From: Guyanagaster necrorhizus
Taxonomy: Eukaryota; Basidiomycota; Agaricomycetes; Agaricales; Physalacriaceae
Length of the DNA: 64,000 nucleotides
Direction: 5' to 3'
NCBI RefSeq assembly: GCF_019112545.1
Contig: NW_025064887.1
Coordinates: forward strand, 974,524-1,038,523
A program made the position numbers and the translations under genes. The notes beneath the pieces are model-generated. The model ran no database searches. It was not told the origin of the DNA and was given only the letters and a program-made list of their open reading frames with translations. Shown in pieces: positions 23,236 to 33,829 of this stretch. Each line of letters opens with the position of its first letter. Position 1 is the stretch's first letter.

Positions 23236-23792
23236 TCAGTTGGAGCCATCGACGAATGCCCAGGTAACGTTCACTACGTAGAAAGAAAAGAATCAGACAA
23301 CGGCAACCACGTGGAAAGAAAGCGACGTACGTTTTCCGACGGATAATACTCCCAAGGCTTCGAATGCGGCCACAGAAAGATACACATTGGCCGAATCACC
23401 ACAGTCCTTGCAGGCATCTGTGACTGTAACCTCAACAGAGGTCGAGGGATCGTCCGTCAGAGAAACAGTGACCTGAAAAGCGTCTTCAAATAACAATCCA
23501 CATTCCCCGACTGTCGGCGTACATTTTTGAAGCAGTTATCCCTGTTCTCCCAATTCACATAGTCTGTGCTCAATCCAACGATAAAGTCTGTATCGTTGGA
23601 ATATATACCACAAGCGGTCATGGTACTGTTCTAGGAGGCAACACCTTCAGAACATACTCGAATAATGAAAGTATATGCACCTACTTCGAACCCATAGTAG
23701 GCGATTCCAGTCTCAGAGCGTGCCTGCAAGGCAGGCGATGCAAAGACAGAGGAGGCAAGAGCGAGTAAGGTGAGTTTGGTTGGAAGCTGCAT
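23236..23792 (-). CDS. Small secreted DPBB (RlpA/expansin-like) protein, 131 aa
   Basis: Four exons: 23792-23685, 23630-23523, 23472-23331, 23273-23236; introns 54, 50 and 57 nt, all GT-AG, total 396 nt in frame. Residues 1-19 form a signal peptide (MQLPTKLTLLALASSVFAS). The mature part follows the fungal double-psi beta-barrel pattern: ETGIAYYGFE, then MTACGIYSNDTDFIVGLS, then VTVTDACKDCGDSANVYLS (91-DACKDC-96), AAFEALGVLSVGK and a final NVTWAF. Family members are secreted small proteins, some acting on cell walls or during interaction with hosts; catalytic activity is usually lacking. A TATA box lies about 60 bp upstream. Alternative: a barwin-like protein, but length and motif order fit RlpA-like DPBB best. 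Confidence 0.85.
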
Positions 23793-23850
23793 TGTTAACG
23801 AAGAAGAGTACTCGATAGATCGTTGGCTCTTGCATTAGAGATACCGCAGG

Positions 23851-23858
23851 TATATATA
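23851..23858 (-). promoter_or_regulatory. TATA box of the DPBB gene
   Basis: A palindromic TATATATA about 60 bp upstream of the start codon at 23792, a good spacing for a fungal core promoter. Confidence 0.5.
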
Positions 23859-24046
23859 CGAGGACGCATGCCCAAAGAGAGCATGAAAGTTCGAAAGAAC
23901 ATACTCCATAAACCTCCAGGCGAGTACGGATAATTCAGCATCGAGGTTTCGAGAACGGTGAAGATGGGTGTGGAAGCCGTGTCCCATATGCGATCACATG
24001 CAATTCCCCCCCGTCGTGATAACCAGTGTCCGATAATGAACTTTAC

Positions 24047-24830
24047 TCACTTGGGCTTTAGTATTCTTCTGCGGACAGCAGTTTCTCCAAGCAACTTTGA
24101 CATCAGACCGGTATACAATATGTCCTTTAACCACTGTCCACCACCCTCGCCGGAGTGGAGGGCACCAAAGTCAAGGTCAAGAACAAGTTCCATGCTCAAG
24201 ATTCCTTCACATTCGAGACTGAGCCCGGGCCGTTCATTCTCATCCGTTGTGCGACGGATGTCATGACGCACCAGCGTGGCACCAAGTTCTCTCAGAGAAT
24301 ACTGTGGTCCGGTCTCAAGAAAGCCCATAGCACTAGAGCGCACGACACGTAAAGCGGAGAACGATGTCTGTTGCCAGTCACCTTATGGGCGGTCGGTGCC
24401 CAGGCTAGGGATGAGTAGGACCGGTCGGATTGAGGTAGGACGTTAGAATCAAGCTTTCCGCTAAGGCCACGGAGCTGCCAAAAGCGTACGGGACCAAAAT
24501 AAACCTTGATTTCCTGGTCTGCAAACTGCGTGAACTCGGGACACGTAATCAAGAAAACGGCCACTAACATGCTTCCTCAAAGAACGCTCTACGGGTCCGG
24601 ACAAAATACACGCAGTTCGAATATCTTGTCATGTAGCGTAACTTGGGTCTTGGCCTGGTGTCTCCGAGCTGTTCCATGCGGTTCTCGTCCAGCCAAGACT
24701 CGCCTTTGACACATTTAGCCATCAGCAAATTTTTCCTTCCAGAAGAAAACTGGCAATGTCGCGTCGAAGTCTTGAAGACGAATAGATACTCGTACATATC
24801 CGGTCGGGTTCCATGAAAGCCAGTTAGTCA
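24047..24830 (-). pseudogene. Unresolved broken or multi-exon gene
   Basis: Minus-strand readings follow each other in different frames: TNWLSWNPTGYVRVSIRL with LPVFFWKEKFAD (about 24830-24720), TLHDKIFELRVFCPDP (about 24640), FTQFADQEIKVYFGPVRFW (24540-24480), then a frame with GFLETGPQYSLRELG (24330 on). Splice-like borders exist (GTAGAG...CCGAG near 24600, GTGACT...CTCTAG near 24350), but the phases across the second do not agree, and a TAA follows KFADG. The pieces look beta-strand-rich and coding-like. It is either a gene with borders I cannot place or a recent pseudogene. Product not recognised. Confidence 0.3.
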
Positions 24831-25380
24831 TTGTCGCTCCCCGCCTGTCGGAGACGGACGTTCATGCGTCAGATAGGACCCAGTAAAAAGTACACCTTAC
24901 TGCCACCGGCGTAACCATTTCACTACCGCCGACACTCAGTAAGCGTCTATTTTGGTGAGAAGAGATCTATACGTACTTGCGTATATTCCGCCGCCGTTGC
25001 CATTGAAAGCAACGCCAAAGGATACGTGTCAAAAGCAGAGCGGCCATTACTGCTGGTCTTATTGCCGCTCCATTGATCCCACAAAACTTGGTGTCAGTGT
25101 CATCAAGTACGTCTGGATTCGTGGATGATGACAAGCCGCTGTCTGATTATTCACGTACTCATTACTGCCTCTTACACTGGTGAGCATAAGACAGATACGG
25201 AGAAATATAAGAACGAAGTAAACCTACCACCGGGAGGAGACGACCCTACATGCAAAAATTCAGTTGGAAATAGATAGACAAAAGGTGTTTTCCTACCATC
25301 AGATTACTACACTGTTAATGCATTAGTAGAGTCCTAAGTTAGTGCAAAAGATCCAACCATCGAGGAAAAACACTACCATT
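24831..25380. other. Intergenic flank of the copia island, no supported gene
   Basis: Short frames only. CpG is normal up to about 25350 and then disappears. Confidence 0.45.
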
Positions 25381-25517
25381 CTAGACCTTGCATATCAGCA
25401 CATGTTGCATGTTTGTAAAAATGACATATGCTACCTATGTGTACATAGCTGAGATGAGAATGTCAGTTTCTTGGAGGGAAAGGCACATTCCCTGGTTGGC
25501 CCAATGAGATTGTGCCA

Positions 25518-25812
25518 TGTTGACATTGATCTTGATATTGATGTTTCTCCAGTAATGATGAACTTAATGACAAAAGATACTTTATAAGAACTACAAAGGG
25601 TAAAAGTAAGTGAGTGGCTAATGGTCAGGATAAGTAGACATACCTCAGTTATATGCAGCAAGAGTAGAACAACTGAGGTATCATGTAAACTATAGTGAGG
25701 CTTTTATATGAAAAACTATAAGGACAGGAGTATGTATATAAAAGGTAAGTAATAAGTAGAAAAAATATAGAACAGCAGGAACTCAACATCAAGATGCAGA
25801 TAACCTCCAATA
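25518..25812 (-). repeat. LTR of the copia element (about 295 bp)
   Basis: Read on the minus strand, it begins TATTGGAGGTTA right after a purine tract (gggaggg) and ends TCAACA, giving TGTTG/CAACA-type ends with one G-to-A change. It is followed by TGGCACAATCTC, which starts with the TGG expected of a primer-binding site, so sequence left of 25518 may be internal to another unit. Borders by eye. Confidence 0.6.
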
Positions 25813-25828
25813 CCCTCCCTTATCTGTA

Positions 25829-27231
25829 CTACACCCCCATTGCAATATTGAGATCCATGAGAAGACTATAGTGCAAGTTGTGAGAGAGTGGCTTAGTAAA
25901 CATATCTGCCAAGTTTGTGTTCTTTTGGATGAACTGGACATGCAGAGAACTATTGCTAACAAGCTCACAAATGTAGTGTTCATGAATATGAATATGTTTG
26001 ATCTTGTGATGTGACCTAGTGTTTGTCATCAAGGCCACTGCTCTCTGGTTATCACAATAGAGGATCATGGGCTTTGGCTGAGAAAGTTTGATCTTGGCTA
26101 TCCAAGTCACCATCCACATCATTTGTTGCACAGCTCTGCTGAGTGTGATATACTCAGCCTTGACAGTAGATAGCATGATGGAAGCCTGGCACTTCAAACT
26201 CCAAGTGACAGGCCCTCCAAACATCATGAAAATATATCCTGAGGTAGACCAGATGGTGTCATAGCATCCTGCATAGTCTGCATCAATGAAACCAATAGGT
26301 GCCAGTGGTTGGTTGCATGAGAAGAGGAGTCCATAATCCATGATCCCTTGATGTATGCAATGACATAGAGTAATGCTTTCCAATGGATGAGTCCAGGATT
26401 AGTCTGAAAACATGCAAGAAGCCTGACAGGATAGTATAAGTCAGGGCAAGTTGCAAGCTGGCCCCATATAACTTGCCTGAGGAGGTGATAATAAGAATAT
26501 GGCTTTATTTTGTCTTTCTCTGTCTGCATGGTCAGGCTCTGCAATACATCTAGGACAATGCCAACTGGTAGTGAGATAGATCTAACAGTCAAATATTGAA
26601 GGCCAAAATCCTCAAGGACATTCTTCTGGTAGGGCTTCTGTGAAAAAGGGATAGTTCTCACATTAAGATCCTGCATGAGCTTCATACCAAGGAAGTATTG
26701 GTTCTCTCCAATGTCTTTGAGCTCTCACTTCTTCAACTCCCATTTCCACCTCTCTGCCTCTTCCTTATTAGATGACATGCCTCACACATCATCTGTATAG
26801 GTGTCCATCAAGGTATAGTCACTGTCAGGGTCACCAATTGTTTGTATACATAGATCAGCTTGAGAAGTCTTGTACCCAAGGTCATTGTAAGTCTTTTTGA
26901 GTGTTTTGTACCAGTCATAGCCTCTCTGCATTGTCTCACAAATTATATGCATGAGTTTGCAGTCCTTATCTTCCTGACCACTAATTGTGTAGCCTGGCAG
27001 CTGGCACATATAGATATCCTCCCTTGTTTCACTGTTCAAAAAAGCTGAAATGAAGTCAACCTGCCACAGATAAAGGTCAAGCTTAGCTGCAACTGCTGCT
27101 GACATTCCAACCTTAAAGAAGTATTGCACCATGTAGTGCAAAGTAACAGTAAGAAGAAAAGAGCCTGCTGCCTCAATGCCACAGGTCTGCAGTATAAGAA
27201 CAAAATCTGAGCCTTTGTTCATCTGCCTCAC
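25829..27231 (-). pseudogene. copia pol fragment (RT and RNase H)
   Basis: RT part: VDFISAFLN, LPGYTI, then DWYKTLKKTYNDLGY and the active-site box YTDDV (expected YVDDM/L) at about 26785, followed by QYFLGMKL. RNase H part: PIGFIDADYAG, STSGYIFMMFGG, VKAEYITLSRAVQQMMWM, YCDNQRAVAL, HIHEHYICEL and NLADMFTKPLS, the full copia C-terminal signature. At least two in-frame stops and frame breaks occur (for example TGA after YTDDV). The 5' truncation removes the RT start. Confidence 0.85.
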
Positions 27232-27818
27232 CGGGGGGTTGAACGAACAAAGAAGCTAGTAGGCCGGCCGGCCGGCCGAGCCCAACAAAGAGAAGAACAC
27301 GAGTGATAGCTGCATGAACTTAGCATTCTTGCCACTAGTTACTTATTCCTGGAATGGTATATTCAATGGATGTCGATGAGGCATTGCGCACAATTATCAT
27401 TACTGCTAAGAGATATAAACCGGGATAAGACATATGAAAAATCATGGTATCTGTTGGATTAGCAAGCAGGAGCTCTGTCGTATCCCGCCGGCCAAGCTCG
27501 ATACCCCTCTATGTCGGGATGGACAATATACACTGAATATGGTCCATCGAGCACCCTCACTGCGCTTCTGCTTATCGCTACGCTGTGCGGGGGTGAGTAT
27601 CTACTTTTATTACTTTACATATCTTACTGACCAATATCCTGTAGTCTACGTTATATCTAACAGTGTATTCTACTAGGTGCTACGAACGCACGTCACTTTC
27701 TTAGAGTATCGATACAATTAAATCAGATATAAGAAAAAATGCAGGATAGGTATGTGATATACCGATAGAGAAGGAGATCCACACGTGTCGTATTCGAGTC
27801 ATGAGAAGAGATGATGGC
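27232..27818. other. Intergenic; short (GGCC)4 palindromic tract
   Basis: No gene is supported. A 16-bp run of four GGCC units lies at 27262-27277, only 30 bp from the broken end of the copia element, in a locally GC-rich patch. Confidence 0.5.
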
Positions 27819-29394
27819 TCACTTCAACATATTTTGTACCTTCACGAGCCAATCGCGAGCATACGAAGCACCAACCCGGTCTGGACAAGTCTTCCTGGCA
27901 TAGTTAGTCAGCTCCTTCCACCACAGCCCATTCCGGAGCTCGCGGAGGAGTTCCTGGAACGAGGGCATCGTTATCGCCCTCCCATCCTCTCCTCGCTCGA
28001 ATTCGATCGTTCCTCCATGCTCCATCCAGTTCCTCAGTCCGCCGCTGTTATCCTTGATGCAGAACCACCGCTCAGTAAAGAGCTCTCTGTCCTCCTGTCT
28101 AAGCAATAAAACTGCTAAGAAGTCAAATATCGCCGTGTAGAGATCGGGCTTATGCTGAGAGCCAAGCCAGTTGCTCAGTTGATGGTACTTCAGAACAGAT
28201 CGAATAACTCTTGGGAGCAAGGACAGGCGCAGAAGATTGTCGCAATTCCACTGGCTGTTGTCTTCGGAGCCACATTCATAGTAGAACGTCAGCACCTTGA
28301 GGGCCTTGTGGAGAGTCTCCCAAGTGCGAGACCTGTTCAGAAACTTAGAGACTCCCCCAGATTGGAGGATTTCCTCTTCTAGGGATGCCATGATCTCGTA
28401 AGAAGCAACAGAACAACGCCGCTTGCAGTTCTGAGGAGAAAGACACTGAGGACGCTTATGGCATCCGCGGCAATAGGTACCACAGTTCCCACAGCAACGT
28501 ATGAGGATAGCGTCAAACGAAGGACAAGAGGCGTGGGTAGCCCTCAGGTCAACGTCTTTGAGAGAGAATTTGAACATCTACACAGGGTATGCGATTAACG
28601 TTGCAAACTTAGAAGTTTCAAATAGAATTTACATGATTTCCTCCGTATACAGCCATTCTGTTGCATCTAGAGCATATGACCTTCCGCTTCCACAAGTCTG
28701 TTGCAGCACGTCGAACGGTGTCAAGATCGGCGGAGACAGCGCCATCACTACGTTCTTGAGTGGTAAGGTTACTATCAGACGGAGCCATTAAAGCATAACA
28801 TGGAAGAGCTACGATGCTCCCAGTTGCGTGGAGCCTGGCAGGATCGGTCTCGGGAATTTGTCCCGGGGAGAAGGACGTAGGGGATGGACACGCAGCTTGA
28901 CCGTGTCCTGGTAAAGCACGACGGCGAGGAGAATTGGGGCTAGTAGGGGAATGGGGACTATCGAGATCCTCCAGATGTGTCCTGGAAATTCTCTGTGCAG
29001 GAGAAGTGGGCTCCATACGTTGGGGCGGCTGACTAGCAACATCGTTAAACATAGGGGCTGCACGTCCGGCTTCATCTATTTTCAAGGGAGTCGCGTACTT
29101 GGGGTTATCCTGCGGAGTCGGATAGGCAGTATGGGATTCGTGACGAGGAGTTTTAAAGGTTGCTACGGACGGATTAGTGCGGTAAGAGGGAGGTGGGCCT
29201 GCGTAATTGGACTTGCATTGTGTGTAGGGAGAATAGAGCTGACGGGACTGATCGACGAAAGGCGCAACAACTGGAGCGCCCAGTGGTTTGGGATTCAGAC
29301 GTTGGGATGGAACCGCGTCGTGGACACGGTTGTCCCGTTGCGGGACAGCTTGGTCATCACGACGGGTCTTCGCATGTCCTCGGGAGGGAAACAT
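27819..29394 (-). CDS. Cys-rich protein, 506 aa; resembles N-terminal part of fungal UBC/BIRC6-like proteins
   Basis: Exon 1 is 29394-28633 (254 codons), the intron 28578-28632 (GTAAATTC...GTGTAG, phase 0), exon 2 28577-27819. Residues 1-220 are disordered and rich in Pro, Ser and Arg (SPTSPNSPRRRALPG). Then comes a probable zinc-binding module split by the intron: ICSRCNRMA, then THASCPSFDAI, CCGNCGTYCRGCHKRPQC and SPQNC. The C-terminal 200 residues are helical (YTAIFDFLAVLLL, then GGLRNWMEHGG). This order resembles, from memory, the front half of long basidiomycete proteins ending in a ubiquitin-conjugating domain. Here the protein stops before any UBC fold. Whether it is truncated or a distinct short form is open. 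Confidence 0.55.
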
Positions 29395-30240
29395 GATGAC
29401 CTGTTCGGAAAGATATAGTGAAAACGGTGTGGATAGATAATACGGTTATCTCGCGGGGGATTTTGCGAACGATGGAAACCTAGATGGCAAAGGTCTCTAG
29501 AAGCTGTATTTATGCAAGACGAAAGCGCTAAACTCACCCATAGTGGGTAATGAGCTGTAACACACGGCTGTGAATTCTTTAGCGCGACGTCAGTTACAGT
29601 TGAAGGTCGAGAGCACAACAAGAGCGAATGCGGTAGAAAGAATAGCACTGTGATATGCAATGACCGGGCTCAGGTAGCTTAAAAATACTGAAATCAACGC
29701 CACGAAAATCGTGATTGACCATCGTGGTAATTTTTTACAAAAAGAGAGCAGTCGACGCTTAATTTGAGGGAGGAGGGGGACTATCTTGTCAAAGAAGCAT
29801 GATTATCGCTGCTCTGACCAGGCAATCAAAATACGTTGTACCTACCACTGACTCGAGTACATGTAGATGCACAGCCATAAGGAATAATCATTGAGCGTCC
29901 ACATCACTGGGACGTCGAACCTTGTGTGATTGTACGTCCTCGCAGTAGTTCGAAACTGGAGAAAAAATCAAAAACTGTTCAGAAATAGGGACGAGAGTTC
30001 ACCATAGGGCTTGCGTCGGTAATGAATTTTACAAGGCGACAGAGCCCAGGGTCAAATGGAATTCATGTGAACGGACACATTCTGAGACTACAATGTATGC
30101 CAGGGCAAAGGGCTGTATCCTGCTGTGTTGATTCTTGCAGTACCGGCAGGCTTCTTTTCGATTCCGGTTGGCTATGACTGATAGCTGACTCCTCCACATC
30201 ATCATCCGTGATTTGTCTAGATGAAGAAATCTTGACATCA
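29395..30240. other. Intergenic, no supported gene
   Basis: Only short frames on the minus strand near 30030-30270. The first 100 bp upstream of 29394 are the likely promoter of the Cys-rich gene. Confidence 0.5.
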
Positions 30241-30247
30241 GCTTTGA

Positions 30248-31290
30248 ATGAGAAAACCGAACAGGGAATCAATTATGCGGCCGGAACATGAAGTCGACAA
30301 AGAAAATAAACAGGTACTTCAAGAGCTTGCTCTTTCTACCCAACGATGCCAACGCTTGAAACACCAAGCTTTTTCCATAGCTGGGAGCTGCGCAGAAGAT
30401 AGAGTTATATTTTTAGAGGACTTGCTGTATACTATGGAGCTGCTAGTCATCGGGGGTATACGGCAGCCGGCGGGGCCTCGGACTGGCCTTTGATTTCCTG
30501 AAGACGTTTTTGAGAATGTTACGGCGTCTCCGGATTCTTGGGGTGCGGGTGGAAGGACTAATGAGCTTCGCGGGTCGCGGAGGAGGAGGAATGATATGTA
30601 GTACCGACGGAAGACACGATTGGATTGAATTTCTGTGAGCAGAAGGCTATGCTATAACACGAATAAAATGTCAGTTTAAAGACCAAATGAGGTTGAAGGA
30701 TTCGCACCTGAGGCTGAGAAATGCTACGTCGGACTCAAGACTTCATGGCGGCCAAGTAAATAGATAGAAGAGTGTTTTTTAAGGCTGAAAGATTCTATCA
30801 AGGAGTCAATATAGCTCCAATCACAAGCTACTCACCGACTCGCCTTTGGAGTGAAAGACAAGAAGAGAAAGCGCAACGCGTCGCGCGAATGGTGGGCAAT
30901 ACGACCAAACAAAAACAGGCCGCGAGTTGGCCACGAGGCTCATCCTCAACCAAATCAATTTAATCATGGATCGCGTTACTGTCCAGGACGATGAAATTGC
31001 CCGTGTGGACCAGGGGAATGATTGAGCGACTGGCAGGAAAGGTGAATACAATGGCCGAGAAGTTGCAAACGATACGATGGAGCGCCGTCTTATCAAGGTC
31101 GAAGTCATAGCCACCAGGGTCTGTCACTCAGGTCTCTGTCAATTGACTTTCTAAGCTTTTGCGCAGATCTAAGCAATTTCTAGATGGAACTGGCGACCTG
31201 GAATTAGTGCCTATGTCTCTTCTCCACATTATGACTGCTGTTGCGTCCGCGAATCAAGTCGATCTCGTTCCACCTTCTCGACCATGATGG
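30248..31290 (+). other. Exon-like pieces of an unidentified plus-strand gene
   Basis: Coding-like plus-strand readings in several frames: ENKQVLQELALSTQRCQRLK (30300), ELATRLILNQINLIMDRVTV with QDDEIARVDQ (30921-31013), EVANDTMERRLIKVEVIATR (31060-31119), and after an intron-like GTCTGT...GCGCAG (31120-31165) SKQFLDGTGDLELVPMSLLH with IMTAVASANQVDLV. The last two pieces join well by phase and look like helical protein. I could not assemble a full open frame or recognise the family. It may be a real multi-exon gene or a decayed one. Confidence 0.25.
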
Positions 31291-31546
31291 AGAGGACATT
31301 ACGCACATATTCCTCAGTTCCAGCTGACCGCAGCGGCTATATCATGTAGGATATCCACTCTTTATGGCTCTGGGCAGCGTGCTTCGTGATTAAAAAGGTT
31401 TTTGTTTCTGCGACAGCAAAGAGCCTGCATAGGTGTATGCTGTCAAGACCCTGTTGCTGTGATTCTTCCTGCTGTTCATATAGTTGATTTTCTGTTCAAA
31501 CAGCAGCCATTTTGCACAAACCCTAATATAACGAGATCAAATACGA

Positions 31547-32586
31547 TTAAATGTACATCCCCCCTTCGCCAATGTCGCCTTTCTGCCTTGTAGTAACGCG
31601 AACGGCAATTCCTTTTGAAGATTTGTTTACCCACACGTCCGGGGCTTTCTCGTCAATAGCCTTGAATAGCAATGTCTGCACAGTAGACATAGTGTCCTCG
31701 TTCCAAGGCATTAAGTCATCTGTAAGATTTTCGATATTTGATGGAGAGAGCTTTCTAGGTGCCGGAGGAGGTATCCGGGGGTAGGGCAAGACGAACAGGA
31801 CGCCCTGAACTTTGGAGACAGACAGGTCTGCCATGAAGGCGGCTGAGGTAGAAGAAATGAGATTAGGTGGAGAAAACTTTTCTGCACGTTCGGCCTGTAT
31901 ATCTCAATGAGTAAATCACATGGCTGGCAAAGAAAGTACACATGCAATGTCAGGATCTACGCGAGTAGTGGCCAGGTACCGAATAGGGGCATTTTGGAAA
32001 GAAAGTGGCTCAGAGGTTATATACGAAGGTACAGGATATACATCCAGTATGGAAACCCTAAAAAATTGGTTATCCACGCCAAAGTAAGGCGATATGATTT
32101 CTACCTTGATGGCCGGAGCGTTTCGAGAATATGTTTACCGTATCCATTCATTGCCCATATTGGTAGCCTAGTCGTGACTTCAGATATAATTATTGTAGCA
32201 CTTGTCCATTCCGGGTTGAAACAGAGGCACACCTAAATGTCATTATTTTCCGGCCTGACATAGATGAAATGCCTAACGCACTGAGATCCCGTTCACATAA
32301 ACAGCGCCTGTCTGTTCGCCCAGATTATCCCCACGTGCCCATATCTTTCCCGCATCTCCAGACGCGACGATGAGCTTTCCTGCCGTCGGTATGCTGCCAA
32401 CTATCTGGACGTTCAAGGGCTCTGGAACATCTTGCGAATCTGGACGACGTTGCAGAGGATTGAATTCGTCTTCTTCGTCGGATTCGATGGCATAGCGAGA
32501 GGGTATAATGTCCTGTAGAGGGTCCACGTCCTAAAAGAAAATGAGAAACGATTGGTCCAGGGCTACGATGCAACGATAATCACCAT
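31547..32586 (-). CDS. Proteasome assembly chaperone 1-like protein (281 aa)
   Basis: Six coding exons: 32586-32584 (ATG alone), 32530-32282, 32232-32105, 32057-31940, 31894-31547, with introns 53, 49, 47 and 45 nt (five coding segments with certainty); total 846 nt in frame. Residues after the start read DVDPLQDIIPSRYAIESDEE, then KLIVASGDAGKIWARGDNLG, EVTTRLPIWAMNGYG, RPSRVSILDVYPVPSY, FSPPNLISSTSAAFM and LFVLPYPRIPPP. The layout resembles fungal Pba1/PAC1, which with Pba2 chaperones assembly of the 20S proteasome alpha ring in cytosol or nucleus. The name rests on remembered resemblance; the exon model is strong. It is divergent from the Cdc4-like gene, 129 bp apart. Confidence 0.6.
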
Positions 32587-32715
32587 GATGGTACAAAGTC
32601 AAGAATGACGCACGTCCTCCGATCGTTGATCGCCTCTTACGGCGTGGATTCCAAACAAAGCATTCTACGGTTTCCAACCGACCATTGCCACCCCTTCCCT
32701 TTTGACAAGCACATC
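32587..32715. promoter_or_regulatory. Shared bidirectional promoter (129 bp)
   Basis: Only 129 bp lie between the start codons of the chaperone-like gene (minus) and the myosin light chain gene (plus), so both promoters must overlap. A short pyrimidine stretch (ccaccccttccctttt, about 32688-32703) precedes the light chain start. Confidence 0.5.
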
Positions 32716-33409
32716 ATGGTACGAGCTCCGTCCCTGTTCTCTGTCGCGTAGCTAACGGAACTTCATCTTTTTAGAGTGACAACGCAGGTCAGCAAGTCAT
32801 GCCGTTTCTATTACTCAGGCCAACGTTCTTGCAGAATACAAGGAGGCATTCGCGCTATTTGACAAGCGAGGCAAGGGCGCAGTGCCAAGAGAGACGCTAG
32901 GAGACCTTCTTAGAGCACTCGGCCAGAATCCTACGCAAGCTGAGGTCGCCGAGATCGTAGCATCAGCTCCTCGAGATGGTGCGGCCACCCTCTTGTCTGC
33001 TATTCGGCTTCGCTGACCAGCATTTATCAACAGTCGACTACAAGACATTTCTGACTATCTTGAACCGTCCCGACGGTTTCAAGCCGGCTGGTACACCGGG
33101 TGAGTTGCGCATGTTTGGTCAGGACGTGCCACAGCTGACCTGTATCATCCTGTAGAGGAGTTCATTCGTGGTTTCCAGGTCTTTGACAAGGAGCACAATG
33201 GCTTTATCGGTGCGGGTGAGCTGCGCTATGTCCTCACGCAGTTGGGAGAGAAAATGACGGATGAAGAGGTGGATGAGCTGTTGAAGGGTGTGCAAATTGG
33301 AGCGTAAGTGTTTTCCTTGCCTTACTCTATATATTCCTTTGATTTACATACGGACAGGGATGGCAATGTAAACTATGAATCCTTTGTACGCACTATCCTT
33401 AGCCAGTAG
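32716..33409 (+). CDS. cdc4: Essential myosin light chain, Cdc4/Mlc1-like (141 aa)
   Basis: Exons 32716-32718 (ATG only), 32775-32787, 32835-32978, 33034-33099, 33156-33303, 33358-33409; five GT-AG introns of 47-56 nt; 426 nt in frame. The protein begins [20 protein letters not shown] and has two EF-hand pairs. The loop near residue 15 is degenerate, while [14 protein letters not shown] in the second half keeps acidic or polar positions 1, 3, 5 and 12. GDG-like loops are few, typical of essential light chains that no longer bind calcium. It ends [16 protein letters not shown]. Length equals that of fission yeast Cdc4. The known role is binding IQ motifs of type II and V myosins for actomyosin ring function. 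Calmodulin is excluded by the degenerate loops. Confidence 0.88.
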
Positions 33410-33829
33410 GCCTGTGGCGCATATATGATATTGTCATGATTCCCCTTTGTCTGTACTTGAAGTAATCGACGCGTACCCATCCTTCTTTCAAATCGTACCA
33501 TAAGCTTCGTATATTTGTGTCGATGGCCGGAACATCTCGAGTCTCTTCGAAGTACTTATGTCGTTATTAGTCTTAAAGTTGAAATTGAACTCGCTCTAAG
33601 GGGCCATTATGAGTGTTTTGCCTACATACGTTTATTTACCCCCAAATTACATTGTAACCATCGTGTCTACACACGTACAACTGTTCTCCATTCCAAAACG
33701 CTTCTTAGCATCCGTTCCATGTATGAAATTATGCGTCGTAGTATGTATATTACGAGGGTATCAAAATATTAAGTACTCAAACGTGCAACCCAGCCATCCA
33801 TGCAAACAAGTTTGGAGATAAGTTACTAC

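Larger units (their letters stand above)
25518..27231 (-). mobile_element. Truncated Ty1/copia retrotransposon, CpG-free
   Basis: From 27231 down to 25829 the minus strand reads as copia RT and RNase H; an LTR follows at 25812-25518. The 5' side (gag, protease, integrase and the start of RT) is absent: at 27231/27232 the sequence switches abruptly to CpG-rich DNA. I see no CpG at all between about 25380 and 27228. It is the same family as the fragment at 11.35-12.2 kb. Frames are long for a dead element (149, 153 and 184 codons), so it is younger or less eroded than the elements at the left edge. Confidence 0.8.

Noticed and set aside
25400..25517. Primer-binding site proving a second copia unit left of the LTR
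   Set aside because: TGGCACAATCTC starts with the right three bases, but only about 130 bp remain before normal DNA and no gag reading is visible, so it stays a hint.
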